56,166 bases of DNA from Lingula anatina (lineage: Eukaryota > Brachiopoda > Lingulata > Lingulida > Lingulidae): contig NW_019775548.1 in NCBI RefSeq assembly GCF_001039355.2, positions 208,928 through 265,093 on the forward strand, read 5' to 3'. A program made the translations under genes and the position numbers. Positions 13,963 through 25,397 of this stretch are shown here, piece after piece. How positions within the stretch are numbered: position 1 is the first letter of the stretch; each line of letters starts with the position of its first letter. Under the pieces are notes generated by a model that was not told where the DNA came from, made no database searches, and worked only from the letters and a program-made list of their open reading frames with translations.

Positions 13963-14882
13963 CATGTGAAGTTAGTCCATCCGCACGGAATATTTTTCAG
14001 CAGGAAGCAAAATTCACAAATCACCAACCCAAGATCAAAGTTGACAGCAGACCATTTTTCAAGACAGCCTCATCAGACACATTGTCAAATTTGTCTGATC
14101 TATTCATACAAAAAATTGTCAAGGCATACTTTCCTAGATGAATCAATCTCACTCTCTTTCATACAGCTTCCTCTGAAGTCATAGATTCTCATTCCCATTA
14201 CACTTACAGTGGTTAAATCCATCCCACCTAATAATTGTCATCTCCTAGCTCAACATTGAGCTCCACCACTTATTAGTGGTACAATTATTCATTTCAGACT
14301 GCGGTAAAAACAAAGGGAGTGATGTGCAGCGGCAGACTTTGCCATTACCTATAGCTCATTTGTGGGCCATTTGCTCATCATCTCCTTGTTAGAAATAATG
14401 ACTCTGCAGTATTTCTCTCTTTTTCAGCTTTTGGAAAAATTATCTGTTTTAATTGCTTTTCTCCATTTTCTCCGTTCCTCATTTAACTTTTGAACCTAGC
14501 TGGTCTCTATAGACATCAAAAAGTTCAAAGTATCATGATGCACTTTTACAACTAGACTTCAAACCAAAGAGAATAAACCAAATATAATATATGGGAGTAT
14601 TTTTTAAGTCAATGTTGCAGAGACAATGCTTAAATAAAGCTGCTGAAATATATTTTTTTCATATTAATTCCTGCAACATTCTATGGTTGTTGACTGGATA
14701 TTCCATTGCATCTAGAAAAACAGCAAGAAAGATTTCTGAAAACAAGTCTCTGCAGTAGACAGTGCAGGTAAAATGAGAGCTATCTCACTGATAAAATTAT
14801 ATATTAGTTAAGTGATAAAATAAAATAATAAAATAAAAAAAAACAAACAATGATAGCATTTAAAAAGGGGAAAATTAAAACA

Positions 14883-16696
14883 ATTTATGAAATTTTGTGT
14901 ACAATAACCGGTATCTTGTATTTTGTAAATAAATGTCATAAAGTGAGAAAATCTTGAAAGGGGAAAGATTGGGGAAAAATGGCAACAGGTTTGGTAAAAC
15001 CATACTTTAAGTTAAGTACAAAAAATGAAATGGGTATATTAAATAAATAAATGAAATAAATAGATAATATCATCTTATCTTTTAATATTTCACAATCTAT
15101 AAATATAGAATACAATTTGCGGTGAGTAGAACATTAAATCCCCCACTCATAATTTTGTCAGCTATTCTTTTTGTCTGACAAAATTCATTTTTGAATCTCT
15201 CTCTTACACACACACACACATCTGGTACTATTGATTTCCAGATGACCATCTATAAATTATGACGTTCATTCGCAACCTTGATGCCATCGGTCATAATCAG
15301 CTGACCTACAGCTTGAAATTTGGTTAGCCCGGCGGTTCTGATGACAGCAAAAATACTGTTACAAGGGAGATTTTAAACTGCAAAGTCAATACTCAGATAC
15401 TGAAAATCATTTCTCCAAAAAATTAGAGGAGAAAACAGGGGATGGTCTACTCCGTTCTGAAATATGACTGTCAGTCATTTACAAATATTCCAAAAGGATA
15501 ATCTGGAGGTAAAAGAGGCCAGTTGTATTGTATATTTGTTATGTTTCATGTAGCTTTAGATTTATGAAGTATAAACTTAATACAATGAATGCAAAAATTA
15601 GACTGAAACAGAGAAGGAGATGAATTTAAAGAGCAACACATTCAGCTTAAAGGGATAATAACTCTTCGTATGAGATCTATATTTCACAATAAAAACATTG
15701 TGAACAACTCATAGAAATATAATATATTCAGTCGTACAAGAAAAACGGCAGTTATAGCTATTATTCTGATATCTGAGCTTGTGTTCAGACCACGTGACCT
15801 CCATTGATGGCTATACTCTTAAGAGATTTTAACAAAAAACCAAACTCTTTAGAAAAAAAACCAGGGACTAACTTTGAATGTAAAAATGGATTCATTAACC
15901 ATTGGTAAGTATGGGAAAATTGTTGTTTACTCCAGGAAAATTCATTTTTTGGTCAAAATGAAGAGTTATTATACCTTTAATGGTTATTCATTGCTGATTC
16001 CATATTGGCACCAGGAAACAAACTTCATAACAAGATCATCATCATTATTTAGTATTACCCTGTCATTACGTTGACACAAGATAGTATAGAAAAACAGGAA
16101 ACCAAAACATAAAAAAACTGACTGCTACACAATTATCACTAAATACATTATGATGTATGTCACAAACAGTTTTTCTAACAAGCTAATGGTTTTGTTTTTT
16201 TCTAAATTTAAGATGTATTGGATTGTATCCACATTACATTTTCAGAAACAACCATTCCAAAATTCAAGAAGAAATGACTATCATTATCATTGCACCCTGA
16301 GTAACAACCGAAATGAGCAATGAAAGTAACTGTGCACTTTTGTTGGTGCTAAGTTTGTATATGCCACATTGTGCTGGCACCTGTTCAAGAAAAAATTCTC
16401 TGAAGTCAGTTTTAAGGCCAAAATCTAAGCCTTTAAGTAAAACACATTGTGGGCCAAAATCTTAGCCTTGTACTAAGACTTTTAAAACTGGCTATATCAT
16501 TTATCTAGTAGGCTTGGTGTAACCAAGTATCGGAGTTTAATCTGCTAAAAACTGGATTTTTTGTAAAAAAGGGGCCTGGTGTTACATTTCATTGGTGCCA
16601 CTGGTGCCACGCCAGCTGTACCAGTGCCACTATATAGTACATAAACTATTTACCATATAACGTGATAGAAATAAGACAGGTCATTTCAACAGTCCT

Positions 16697-16728
<32 letters not shown>

Positions 16729-17745
16729 CACTAAGACAACATGGCTTGTGAAATGGCTTTCTTTAGCCTAATTTTAGTCAATGTTAAAAGATGTATGTTC
16801 ATGATCCTCAGGGCTACTGCTCCTCACCCACTCCAAGTTTATTGCTAACTGACTTCCTCAGATCAAAGTGTCACTGAAGGTCAGGTAAGGCAGGAAAAAC
16901 ACACCTGTGTAAATCACAGATAACATTGACAAATTCCTTACCTTTCATGTTTTATTGCAGGTGATTTCCTTCATCTTAACTTAACTGTCACCTCGTTACA
17001 CAGTGTGTTTGGACATCCTTTTCTTTGTATTTTTGTAGTTTCTTTTCTGTCAGAGGTTGTGTCTTAATTACCAAATCATCACACCATCATGTGTTAACTG
17101 ATACTTTCACAACAATGGAAAGAAATGAGAAAAAAAACAAGCCTTTTGTTAGTTTAAAGGAAATTGTTACAGTCATATTACTTATTTGATATGAACAATA
17201 CATTACAATAAAAAGTCTTCATCATTTTTTTAAATCTAAAATTCCAAAGACAAAAACATACAGAATTGCCACTCAAAAATCATACTTGTTCCGTTGTATT
17301 TCTATCTATAAATCTACAAAGTGACAATCTTTCTTCATTCAACTTCATTCACACCTACAAGAATTTTTTGAGATGCATATCCTTAAAGTTACAGAACAAA
17401 ATCAATTGTTATGTTCCAGCTCTTGGCACTTCTGGCAGAGGCGTCAAATTCAATTTTTCTGTCCATTACAAAAAGATCCGATGACATTTCTCTTGTTGGT
17501 CTTTCTGTCTTGGAAAAAATTGATAATTCAGCACAGAGGGGAAACCCAGTCTTAACCAAATCTCCTACAGATCTAATGACTGCTGTTATTTGATCTAGTC
17601 ACACATGCAAGATTGTCAAACAGGATTTTTGGGTTAACCAACTTTCCCGTTTCAAATTCCTATGTTTGCAACTTAATCTTTCATCTTTCCAAATTAAACC
17701 AATCATCAGATATAAGCTGTCAAAATGGCGGTATAAACTTTAACA

Positions 17746-17776
<31 letters not shown>

Positions 17777-20219
17777 GTGAATCCTATTTAAAAACTTGAG
17801 TTTTGCACATTAAAATGCTAATTCAAAGTGGTTCTGGTAACAATGACATTTTTACATTCAGTTTAAATGGCTTAAACGGCTTAAATGTCTGTCATGACCA
17901 CTGAAGCTGTTGGGGGGAAATGAACTTTTCTGCATGCTTAAATTGAATGCCATTTAACGAGTATCCCCTCGGAGCTGGATCGAGCCTGCTCGTAAGACAG
18001 GGTAATGTGAATGGTCCTTGTATACTTAATGAGTTACAGCTGTGCAGAGGTGGAGCTTGGGAAAAAAACCTGCTAAATTTCTGTCACATTCAGATGATGA
18101 TGTCAAACTCAAGGTAACATAAAAATTATTTTCTGCGTGATATCCAACACTATGTTGTTTTTTTTTAATTTTACCCCCCCCCCCCTCCCCCAAACGACAA
18201 CAATTGCAAGCAACAATAAGAGATGACTCATCTCTCCCATTTCATGCAAGTGCCACTTAACTTTCAAACCAAGTTGTGCCTAGAATCTGATATGGAAGAT
18301 TACAAANAAAACGCTTTGAAACCAACTTGCTAACTTGCATACTGACAATCAACTAAGGACAAAATTCAACCACAAAGCCAATTCTGGTGGCAATTGCATA
18401 AACCTTTATTAATACAGCTGTGCACATGATCAAAAGTGGTGATGAACCAGAATCTATTAAGATCCAAGGTCCAAATTCATCAGCTCAAAATACAATTCTA
18501 ATTTGTTTCTCATTGTACAAAACTTTTTTTTTTTTGCCATTCAATTAATTCTCTTCCATATAATAAGAAAGAGTTATTTTTTTGCTCCTTGAATTGCTTT
18601 TAGATGAACTAAAGTTGATAAATTACAGCTCAAGGGATTGGGCTTGTCAAATTTGTTCCACAATTTATATTTAATCATGACCTGCCCCAGGGATAGCTGA
18701 AGAACATTTAGTCACAATTCTGAGCCAATATAATTGTGAGCAATAAAAATGCAATTATTTTCATCCCAAAATTCTAGATTGATCTAAGACCAATTGGGAC
18801 ATTAATAATATTTTATAGAAGTCCCATGGGATTATCATGCTCACACCATAAATTCACAACAAATTGAAAGAAGTTTTAAAAAATGCAGGGGTGGGGGGGG
18901 GGGGGGGAATACAGAGGACAATATGTCCTTGTAATAAAGATGTTTACAGTATCAGGCATGGCTTTTTTAATATCTGTCTATAAAAACACTTTAAACAAAA
19001 AAACTCACCAAAAACACATTTAAGGATATTAATGGATCAGTTTTTAACTACATTTCATTATTTCATTGACTTTAATGAATTTTCTTGGGCTGTAAGTGTA
19101 ACACTTAAAATGCATCTCAGGTACAAGAAAATTAATACTGGAACAGCACAATTTTATTAATTTTAATCAAAATAAAACAAACTATGGATGACAAAAAAAC
19201 TTGAAAAAATTCAAATTTTGAGAATATAAATCAGTGGATTGATCTAAAACGGGAAATATTTAGTTCAGAAATGTTTAGTCCATCAGGGCCTTAGCGTTTC
19301 ACACTAGTATATACTCCGAGTGTCATCTATTAATAATCCCATATTAATTAATTTTAGATCCTCAAATACATGACCCAACGTCTCCAAGGTCTTAAAATGT
19401 GCACTGTGGGACTCTCTGCATGTTTCCACTTCATGACTACGTATAAATATGCAGCCATTAATGAAGATAATTTCTGCGTGTGATATCCACAGCCAGATTA
19501 AAATCAGTGATACAGAACGACTTCTCTCGCTTGAGAATTGTATAGTAAGTCATATTTTTCAGTCTCCAATAGTTTGTTTTTATTGCTTTTAATGACATAT
19601 GACCTGTTATGTCGCCGAGCACTACAGTGATTTTCTAGCACTGTTCATATTATCAAAAATTGTCTGATGTTAGATCTAGCCCACTTTCCCTTAGTGAGGA
19701 AAAAAAAAAAAAAAACGGAAGAGAGAACACAGAACTTCAAAACAAAGACTTTTTATTGCAATACACTGAAGGCCATTAAAAAATTGAGCAAATATTCCTT
19801 AAAAAAACGGGACTTAATATTCCATTACAAATACTGTTTGCTAAATTATGTTTGAAATTTGCACCTTTATCAACTGAGAAAGTTTTTTTTTTGTTTGTTT
19901 GTTTGTTTGTCTGGAACACTTTCCAGGGATAGGTGTATTACTTGGTAAAACTGATGAACATTCAAAATTCTTCAAGTTATTTGTTAACATGCTAGTCTGC
20001 CAAAAGGTAATTGAGGTTTATCTATTTCTTTGAAATATATGTTAAATATTGAATACAGTAAATATATCATAAATTACCACACTCATGCCTAGTTATTACC
20101 TATCCTTATCGATTCCAAGTCTTTCTCATCCCCCTGGGGAAAATACAACTGAAGCTGCACATGTTTGGCACTCAGAGCTAACTAAAACAAATTACCAGCC
20201 GTACTATATGACCAGATCT
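14883..20219. other. Non-coding stretch with simple repeats
   Basis: No supported gene. It contains (CA)n tracts near 15208 and 16700, a T run at about 17751-17776, a C run near 18175, a G run near 18891, a (GTTT)n run near 19891, and a single ambiguous N at 18307 without flanking duplication. Two 17-bp near-identical direct repeats (GGCCAAAATCTAAGCCT type) lie near 16418 and 16453. Confidence 0.5.
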
Positions 20220-20373
20220 TTTTCCCCCCAACTTCGACCTCTGTATACTCAGTGCTTAGCTAGGAGGCAGCAGGTACCATTTTCATGATGGTCTTTGGTA
20301 TGACCCAGATGGAGACTGAACCCACAACTTACTGCACCAGAGGTGAGCATTCTACCATATGAGCCATCTGGTC
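20220..20373 (-). mobile_element. tRNA-derived SINE (5' part), minus strand
   Basis: Read on the minus strand from about 20373, the sequence has a pol III A box (TGGCTCATATGG, 20355-20366) and a B box (GGTTCAGTCTC, 20312-20322) at tRNA-like spacing. A body beginning near 20280 contains GTACCTGCTGCCTCC and GCTAAGCACTGAG. From memory the body resembles a conserved segment of molluscan SINEs; that part is not checked. The head does not fold as an intact tRNA. The 3' end was not determined. Confidence 0.65.
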
Positions 20374-20549
20374 AAATCATTCAATTCACATCTAGGCCCA
20401 AGCTGAGCTCCACTGATTGTGTTAGATGTGACAGATCACAATTGTACTCACAGAGAAATGTAAACCTTATAAACTAGAATGGGCACCAATGGCCATTTCC
20501 ACAACCTGTCTCACTTGGTCTAGAACTACACTCACCTGTCACTTTGATC

Positions 20550-20721
20550 CAGGCCCGTAGCCAGGGGGGGTTCAGGGGGGGGGGTTCGAAAGAACCCCCC
20601 TTTTTGCTGGAAAAAGGTCCACTCTGAGTAAAATTTGACCTAGGTACATGGGGGTTATATGGTAAAAGGTCCACTTTTTCAGAAAAAGAACCCCCCTTTG
20701 AAATTGCTGGCTACGGGCCTG
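20550..20721 (+). mobile_element. 172-bp inverted-repeat element, CAGGCCCGTAGCC family, copy 1
   Basis: The element begins CAGGCCCGTAGCCAG and ends CTGGCTACGGGCCTG, a perfect terminal inverted repeat. It is flanked on both sides by TTGATC (20544-20549 and 20722-20727), a 6-bp target-site duplication. The interior has G and C runs and paired AAAGGTCCACT blocks. A second copy lies at 45288-45466 in the opposite orientation. The family recalls hAT-like non-autonomous elements, but those usually make 8-bp duplications. Confidence 0.85.
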
Positions 20722-21203
20722 TTGATCTGTTATTTAATCTAAAGTATACATAAAATATTTTTGACCCTGTAACCAATAACATCTCTGTTGTAATGGACAT
20801 AATGACATATGGTTCAGCTAGTACAGTTCACTTTATAAAACCAGAACTAGTAAAATGCAGAGTTTTATGGATTGTTATAGAAGTTATGGTGTTCTTTCAT
20901 ATTTATATATATATATATATAACTATTAAGCAGGATCATAAGGTAACTTACAAAGAAGCTCTATGAAAGACTGAATATCCCAGCTTTGGAAATCACTACA
21001 AAAGAAAATTTTATTACATACACACACATGAGAGAGAGAGAGGGAGAGATCTCAATGCATTACAACCACATCTTTTTGAACCACCAGAGCTGAAAAGCAA
21101 CATTGAAGTTGTCATAATATATTTTTCGAGTAGTCAGTTTGGATAATACCGTTCACTTTCTAATCAGTCTCCAGACATGTTTATAATAATTAAGTTCACT
21201 CAC
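20722..21203. other. Non-coding stretch
   Basis: No gene seen. Short (TA)n near 20909 and (GA)n near 21031. Confidence 0.5.
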
Positions 21204-21263
21204 CTTGAAAGTATATCATTAATCTGATCCTGAGAAAATGACCTGGGCATATTTGCTCCTTGC
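21204..21263 (-). CDS. Candidate internal coding exon, unknown protein
   Basis: On the minus strand a 60-nt segment is bounded by an acceptor (TTTTATTAAATCTAG) and a strong donor (CAAG|GTGAGTGAAC). In one frame it reads QGANMPRSFSQDQINDILS, a plausible disordered-protein composition, with in-phase 2 and out-phase 2. A second frame is also open (in-phase 1, out-phase 1). The first would join the exon at 29939-30010 directly; the second would join the exon at 24142-24194. Protein family not recognised. Short exons with plausible splice sites can arise by chance. Confidence 0.4.
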
Positions 21264-22017
21264 CTAGATTTAATAAAACTGCAATCAAGACATCATTATG
21301 GCATTAATGTACACATCTGGAACTCTTAACATAGTTGATAAAAGCTGGTGTCATGACCAGACTGGTACATCCTCCCCGGGGGAATACTTCCGCCTCCTTA
21401 TCTAAGATGTCAGTCATATTTAGTTTTCTTTTTCTTTTTTTTTTCTTTTAGGCGTATCAATGGCACATTGTAAATGGGTAATTTTACAGTGATGTGTGTG
21501 CTATATTTCCACTGCTGCGTAATCAACCCCTATCACAACCCAAGTCATTGACCTGCCTACCTTTCCCACTGTACCACTTTACGGTAATTACTAAAAAATT
21601 TCAACCACCTTACTCATCCCAGCATCTCACTTCGAAATATAATTACAATTTTTAAAAAATTAAAACTTGTTTTAAATTAGTTACCCTTAAAAACTGAACA
21701 ACTGAACAACCATGAAGCAAACTATTTTTTCTGAAATTTTTGAATAGCATTTTATTTCTATAAGCATTTACAAGACATTGTTTTGGAGAATATCAGAAAT
21801 CCATTTCATTCAAATGTAACATGTAATTACGGATTATCTCCACAGGCAAAGATATAGTGGGAGAGTCATCATCAACCTATCTAGCTACCGTAACAACTGT
21901 AATGTCAACAATCTAAAGGAAATCTTCACATTTCCATACTGCAGATGAAGCAAGACCCTCAGTATTCATAACTTAATAACACAATTCTTAAATCTGAAAA
22001 GTTCTAAGACTCATTTT

Positions 22018-22020
<3 letters not shown>

Positions 22021-22064
<44 letters not shown>
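22021..22064. repeat. (GA)n microsatellite
   Basis: Uninterrupted GA dinucleotide run after TTTTGGGAGAG. Confidence 0.95.
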
Positions 22065-22066
<2 letters not shown>

Positions 22067-22410
22067 ATTTCATGTGCAAGGCAATTTATCTGTCTCCAAT
22101 GAATTGCTCTAAAACTTAATATTTGCTTGATCAGTTTCTGATTTCATCCTTCAAAACCACTATCAACTGTTCAATATGTTCTGTTCTCGGCAAAAAGACT
22201 GAAATATATCAAACCAAATTCATTCTTGACAACTAGGATCCAAACAACTTGTTGGACCCAAGTGGAAAACCACATTTTTTTTCTAAAAAAAAAAAAAAAA
22301 AAAATTATACAATGACTTGGGTGCTAAGTTGAAGATCAAATCTCTCAAGTTTCATAAGCATCTAAAAATTCATTTATGTAAGTTACAGCTTGACTACTGG
22401 CATTATTTTT

Positions 22411-22620
22411 GTTTTATTCATAAACAATGCTGTTGCCCAGGAGATTGTCTCCATTGTAGTAAACAAAACAGATTATACAACCTAATGATCTGTTATAAAG
22501 GCATCATATAAAAAGTGTTTTATTCATAAACAATGCTGTTGCCAGGGCAATTATCTCCATTGTAGTAAACAAATCAGATTATAAAACATAATTATTTGCT
22601 ATAATGACTGTGTCCAGAAA
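22411..22620 (+). repeat. ~106-bp tandem duplication
   Basis: Two adjacent diverged copies start at 22411 and 22517 with GTTTTATTCATAAACAATGC and share TCTCCATTGTAGTAAACAAA. An ORF across the first copy (22317-22511) is not preserved in the second. Confidence 0.75.
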
Positions 22621-24141
22621 AAAATTGTTTACTGATCCGCCGTGAAATCGCTGTTATGAAGGGAATCTTATGAAAAGTATGAAAAAAAAGGAAAATGCTT
22701 TTTGGAAACAGCATAAAAACTCAAAGGAATCTGTGATATGATATGGCATATAGTATCTAGTTCAAAAGCCATGTTCATTCATATATAAGAGATTTATCAT
22801 ATGTCTCTATGTGTATGAATCATCACTAGCCTACGGTTTTTTATAAAGTCAGAATGCCCTCATAGAAACAGACAATGTCAAATTGAAATCAAGCCCTCAA
22901 ATATCCAATCATTCTTTGTAACATTGATCATTCTTTTTCCTTGTACCAACTTAGAGCTTTCTCCTCATAATATTTTTGATTTTTTACACTTAACAGAAAA
23001 AGAAGGAAATCAGTGTTTGGAATTAGATGACATATTTCACGTATGACACATTGAAAAACACGTTCTTTGCTTCTTTATCAAAAATAATCCAGAACAAGGC
23101 TGAAAAAAACTTTTACGATTATCAAAGAATAAAAGAAAACATTTAGTGGTATTTCTTACAAATAAATACAATGACAATAATGATAAAAATAAACAATTGT
23201 GATAATTAAACTAATACTTATATCATCTTGGCAATAATTATGAAAATGTAAGAAGAGAAATAGGAAGGCAGATGAGAACAGGTCAATGTGTTACACATTT
23301 TGCCACAAATAAATATCAGCTGAAGTTGAAACTGCAAAGCCAGGTAAATAAATGATACATAAAAGAATCAATTTTCAACATAACACTCGCCAATTTAGCC
23401 AAATGCTAAAACTGACTTAAATTGACTACACAAAAATAGCTCAATTTGACGAATTTGAATCAAATTCAAAGCATAACAAATTGACAAAAAAAGTGGTGAT
23501 TTGGTTAAGCAAAAAAAATTGCTAGCACTACCCCAGATTGAGGTTCACCTAATATCAACAAGAAACAATTTCCATCATGCATTTCAGTTCAAAATTTAAA
23601 TGACCTTACAGAATAATTTAATTTATCATCAGTGTGATAGAGATTGATACATTGACAAGGTATGGTTTTTCTTCCACTTCTTCATCATTCACATCCTCAA
23701 ACCATGTCATAATTAGTATAATTATTGTTTCTAGATTTTTTTCTCATTTCTTTTCTTTTTTTTTTTTTGTGGCACACCCATCCAAACTGAACATCTAATT
23801 AATACATGTTATTAGTACATATACTTAAAAGTGCCAAGTAATTCACACATTGTTAAGTACGATAATTACTCGATCTTTTGAATGAGGAAAAACTAACAAT
23901 TTTTCAGATACATAATTTTAAAATCATTAAAAATATATTTCTGTGTACCATCTGTGGTGCTTTTTTCTGTATACAATACAACTAAAAGGTAGCCCTGTTT
24001 ATCAGTTTTGCTGCCATCACTCAAAAGGAATGTTTTAACTTCAAGAATTTATAACTTGAAAAAATACAATATCTGGAAAATTTATAATTTTTCCCCATTG
24101 AAAAGATCAAATCTTTACGGTAACTGTAATAAAAGACTTAC

Positions 24142-24194
24142 CACTTTCAGGAGTGTGGGCCATGCTGGATTGAGGTGCTTTGGAAATGGTCACT
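24142..24194 (-). CDS. Candidate internal coding exon, unknown protein
   Basis: Minus strand: acceptor AATTACAG and strong donor AAAGTG|GTAAGTC bound 53 nt reading VTISKAPQSSMAHTPES. In-phase is 2 and out-phase 1. It follows in phase from the exon at 29939-30010, the split codon giving Arg. A better polypyrimidine acceptor lies upstream at about 24265, but starting there gives stops in every frame, so the downstream acceptor is needed for coding. Family not recognised. Confidence 0.35.
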
Positions 24195-25088
24195 CTGTAA
24201 TTACTTATCAGTTCCCTGGTCAGATCACTGGTCAGTGGTCACCAATTAACACTTATGCATCCTGAAAAAAATAATATCCCTTATCAATTGTGTGTACTCA
24301 TCAATTTTGTGATATATCAAAGTTTCAGATGATGTACACTATACTATATTAAATCTTTCATCATTTGAAAAGAAAAGGGAAAATCCAAAAATGTAGCTTT
24401 AGCTGTTTGCCATGAATTTGCCTCTACAAATTTATTTCATCCAAAACAAAAGAACAATGCTAACAATTTGCCACCATCATCAGGCAGCTCCTATTAAAAT
24501 TGATCCCATCTTAACAATTTAATTCCAAGGTAATACACTTATATTTGTTGAAACAATTAATTAAAATAAACAAAAATTTTGAAAGATTAACCATGAAAAT
24601 AATTTCAACAGATTACATGAGATCTATGTGTGATTAAAAAAAAAACAATGTTACAAACTACAACATACTGACAATTGTTTTATTCCTTAATGCACTCTTT
24701 CATTAATTGAAGTTAACCAGCTTTATGAAAAAAAAAAAGAATCATTGCTCCCCCAAAGACATATTTTAAGAATAATAATGACGTCTGGATTAAAATGAAA
24801 ATGACCATGATCACCCTATTGTCCAATTACGCATACATTTTACATCATGAATAACAATAGTGAGATGTATCATTAGGAGCTATTTTAATTAGACAAAAAT
24901 AATTGAAGTATATGATGGGTATTCAGCAAGTCTCATTAAACATCATCCTGTCAACCACTCATTATATATTCTTCAAAATTGGTTCTTCTTTGACGTTAAA
25001 GTGACATAGTGTTCATTTTCTTCTGTTTAATTGCGTGTTTCTTGGCATTATACGAGATAACTAAACTAATCAGGAAGAGGGTTTTAGA

Positions 25089-25119
25089 TATAAATACTGT
25101 GGCACTTCACTATTCAGTT
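25089..25119 (+). promoter_or_regulatory. TATA box and initiator upstream of TRIM gene
   Basis: TATAAATA at 25089-25096 is followed by a TCAGTT initiator at 25114-25119. Counting the initiator A (25116) as +1, the TATA box starts at -27, the usual metazoan spacing. A possible 5' UTR donor (ATGTG|GTAAGAG) lies near 25270, so the 5' UTR may be spliced before the start codon at 25398. Confidence 0.55.
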
Positions 25120-25397
25120 CAGTCATATACATCTCTGCCAATAAAGATTTCCAGAAAAACAAAGGTGGGGAGATAAGTTTCAATTTGCTCAAATTACCAA
25201 GGAAGCATTTGGCTAAAGATTTGAGAGATATCTCATTGTTGGAGAACAGCAAGGAAAACATATTACATGTGGTAAGAGAAAATTTTTTTCATTTCATTAA
25301 ACTTCACTGGCATCATGAAAAGGGCCTAATACCACCAAAGATAAAGTTGGCTACAAAGCATTGGAAAATAGAGTGACAAGTCTGCAAGAGAAACAGA

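Larger units (their letters stand above)
12044..14882 (+). repeat. 2.9-kb direct duplication, copy B
   Basis: Second copy of 9136-12034. It differs by an extra ~24 bp near 13432-13455, an extra ~20 bp near 14300-14320, and shorter (TG)n, (GA)n and poly-A runs. No coding feature is conserved between the copies: a possible 30-nt micro-exon in A (around 9592-9630, minus strand) becomes 38 nt in B. Confidence 0.9.
21264..24141. other. Non-coding stretch with (GA)n and a local duplication
   Basis: Probably intronic if the flanking minus-strand exons are real. Besides the repeats listed separately I see no coding signal. Confidence 0.45.

Noticed and set aside
18307-18307. Single N as a third scaffold join
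   Set aside because: No duplicated flanks are visible; it is more likely a single ambiguous base.
20290-20373. Functional tRNA gene on the minus strand
   Set aside because: A and B boxes are present but the cloverleaf stems do not pair well and a SINE-like body follows, so it is a SINE head.
24195-24265. Longer version of the 24-kb minus-strand exon from a better acceptor
   Set aside because: Stops occur in all three frames within the added segment.
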